Position numbers and translations under genes: made by a program. A stretch of DNA of 64,000 nucleotides from an uncultured Pelagibacteraceae bacterium. Lineage in GTDB: Bacteria; Pseudomonadota; Alphaproteobacteria; Pelagibacterales; Pelagibacteraceae. Position 1 is the stretch's first letter. Each line of letters begins with the position of its first letter. Of this stretch, positions 62,687 to 64,000 are shown in pieces. The stretch is taken from NCBI GenBank assembly GCA_902572225.1, contig CACGFJ010000002.1, positions 1 through 64,000 on the forward strand, given 5' to 3'. The notes under the pieces were generated by a model. The model ran no database searches, was not told the origin of the DNA, and was given only the letters and a program-made list of their open reading frames with translations.

Positions 62687-63768
62687 TGTATTTAATAATA
62701 ACTAGAACTTTTCCACCTGAGGTTGGTGGTATGCAAAATCTGATGTGGGGATTAGCAAGATCTTTATCAAAGTTAGATTTGGTTAAAGTTTTTGCAGATT
62801 ATCACGAAGATCATAAAAAATTTGATGATAAAGTTTCATTTACAATTGAAAGAGTTAGTGGAGTTAAATTATTAAGAAAATATAGAAAATCTCTACTAAT
62901 AAATGAATATTTAAATGAAAATAAAAATGTAAATTGTATTATTGCAGATCACTGGAAAAGTTTAGAACTTATAAAATCCCCAAAAAAGAAAATATGTTTA
63001 ATTCATTCTAAAGAAATTAATCACCCTAAAGGATCAAGATTAAACAAAAAAGTTTTAGAAGTGTTAAATAATGTTGATCATGTGGTGGCAAATTCAAACT
63101 TTACAAAAAATTTAGCGGTTAGTCTTGGAGTTGAAGATAAAAGATTAATAGTTATAAATCCAGGTGTAGATCCTGTTGAAGAAATTCCAAAAGATGACCT
63201 TAAACAAGCAGAAGAGATGCTAAAAGGAAAAAAACAAAGGCTAATTACTGTCTCAAGGTTTGACAAAAGAAAAAATCATGAAAAAGTTATAATGGCTATT
63301 AGGAATTTAAAAGAGAAATATCCTGATATTACTTACACCTGTATAGGATACGGAGATGAGGAAGAAAATTTAAAAAAATTAGTGATAGAATTAAAACTTG
63401 ATAAATATGTAAATTTTTTAAGCGATATACCTAACGAATTAAAAAATGCATTAATTGCAAAATCAAATATTTTTATAATGCCATCAATAATTCACAAAAC
63501 CTCAGTTGAAGGGTTTGGCATTTCTTTTATTGAGGCAGCACAATATGGGATTCCATCTATAGGTGGTAAAGATGGTGGTGCTTCTGATGCAATTGTTCAT
63601 AATAAAACAGGATTAATTTGCGATGGCAATAGCTTAGATGATATTTATTCAAGCATAGATAATTTATTTGTAGGTAATAAATATATTGAGTTTGGAAAAG
63701 AGTGCAAAACACACTCTGAAAATTTTCTTTGGGATAAGATAATTGAAAACTACAAAAGAATCCTATAA
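62686..63768 (+). CDS. Glycosyltransferase family 4-like (group 1)
   Basis: TRTFPPEVGGMQNLMWGLARSLSK; RLITVSRFDKRKNHEKVI; MPSIIHKTSVEGFGISFIEAAQYGIPSIGGKDGGASDAI. Confidence 0.93.
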   Translation: MYLIITRTFPPEVGGMQNLMWGLARSLSKLDLVKVFADYHEDHKKFDDKVSFTIERVSGVKLLRKYRKSLLINEYLNENKNVNCIIADHWKSLELIKSPKKKICLIHSKEINHPKGSRLNKKVLEVLNNVDHVVANSNFTKNLAVSLGVEDKRLIVINPGVDPVEEIPKDDLKQAEEMLKGKKQRLITVSRFDKRKNHEKVIMAIRNLKEKYPDITYTCIGYGDEEENLKKLVIELKLDKYVNFLSDIPNELKNALIAKSNIFIMPSIIHKTSVEGFGISFIEAAQYGIPSIGGKDGGASDAIVHNKTGLICDGNSLDDIYSSIDNLFVGNKYIEFGKECKTHSENFLWDKIIENYKRIL

Positions 63769-63777
63769 AATTATAAT

Positions 63778-64000
63778 ATGTTAGATAAATTTAATGGAAT
63801 AATTTATTTAAGTATATTTATTGTACATTTTCTTGTTTATGCCGTTTATGCTTTTAGAACAGTTGTTGCAACAAAGTCTTTTTTAGATCAATACAATATA
63901 GATCACTCTGCAGCTGTAATGGTTAGATTTTTTGGGGCACCGTTTATTGCATCAATTTTAGTAGCACTATATATAATGTTAATCAAAACGGATGGTTTAA
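63778..64000 (+). CDS. Hypothetical membrane protein (partial, runs off the window end)
   Basis: Open frame to the edge: MLDKFNGIIYLSIFIVHFLVYAVYAFRTVVATKSFLDQYNIDHSAAVMVRFFGAPFIASILVALYIMLIKTDGL. Confidence 0.65.
   Translation, partial: MLDKFNGIIYLSIFIVHFLVYAVYAFRTVVATKSFLDQYNIDHSAAVMVRFFGAPFIASILVALYIMLIKTDGL

Overview
The window is AT-rich, gene-dense bacterial chromosome. Gene content, tiny intergenic gaps and many 1-nt stop/start overlaps suggest a streamlined alphaproteobacterium, most likely SAR11/Pelagibacterales (inference; no search was run). Main contents: (1) a translation/transcription supercluster on the minus strand: tRNA-Tyr, tRNA-Gly, tuf, tRNA-Trp, secE, nusG, rplK, rplA, rplJ, rplL, rpoB, rpoC, rpsL, rpsG, fusA, rpsJ and partial rplC; (2) rlmB-like, tRNA-Thr, nadK and tRNA-Leu; (3) azlCD and a plus-strand sfsA-map-purBCSQL-bolA-grxD run; (4) a large autotransporter-like protein with tandem propeller-type repeats; (5) rpsD, trmJ-like, cimA, cysS, nadE, class II DAHP synthase, glmS and a stand-alone GlmU C-terminal domain; (6) prpD-prpB-prpC, nrdAB, a phosphomannomutase, TauE/SafE and dusA; (7) malonyl-CoA decarboxylase with a TRAP transporter and a class III CoA-transferase; (8) rpoZ, MFS, oxidoreductase, carbonic-anhydrase-like proteins and a glycosyltransferase. 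I saw no CRISPR array, transposase or prophage. The most interesting leads are: nadK starting 3 nt after a tRNA-Leu 3' end; a candidate malonate module; candidate tandem NrdR boxes upstream of an RNR lacking a visible ATP-cone; a hairpin/U-tract abutting the dctQ start codon; the catalytic-domain-only GlmU; the repeat autotransporter; and a GC-rich element with two mutually exclusive stems at 50348-50383.
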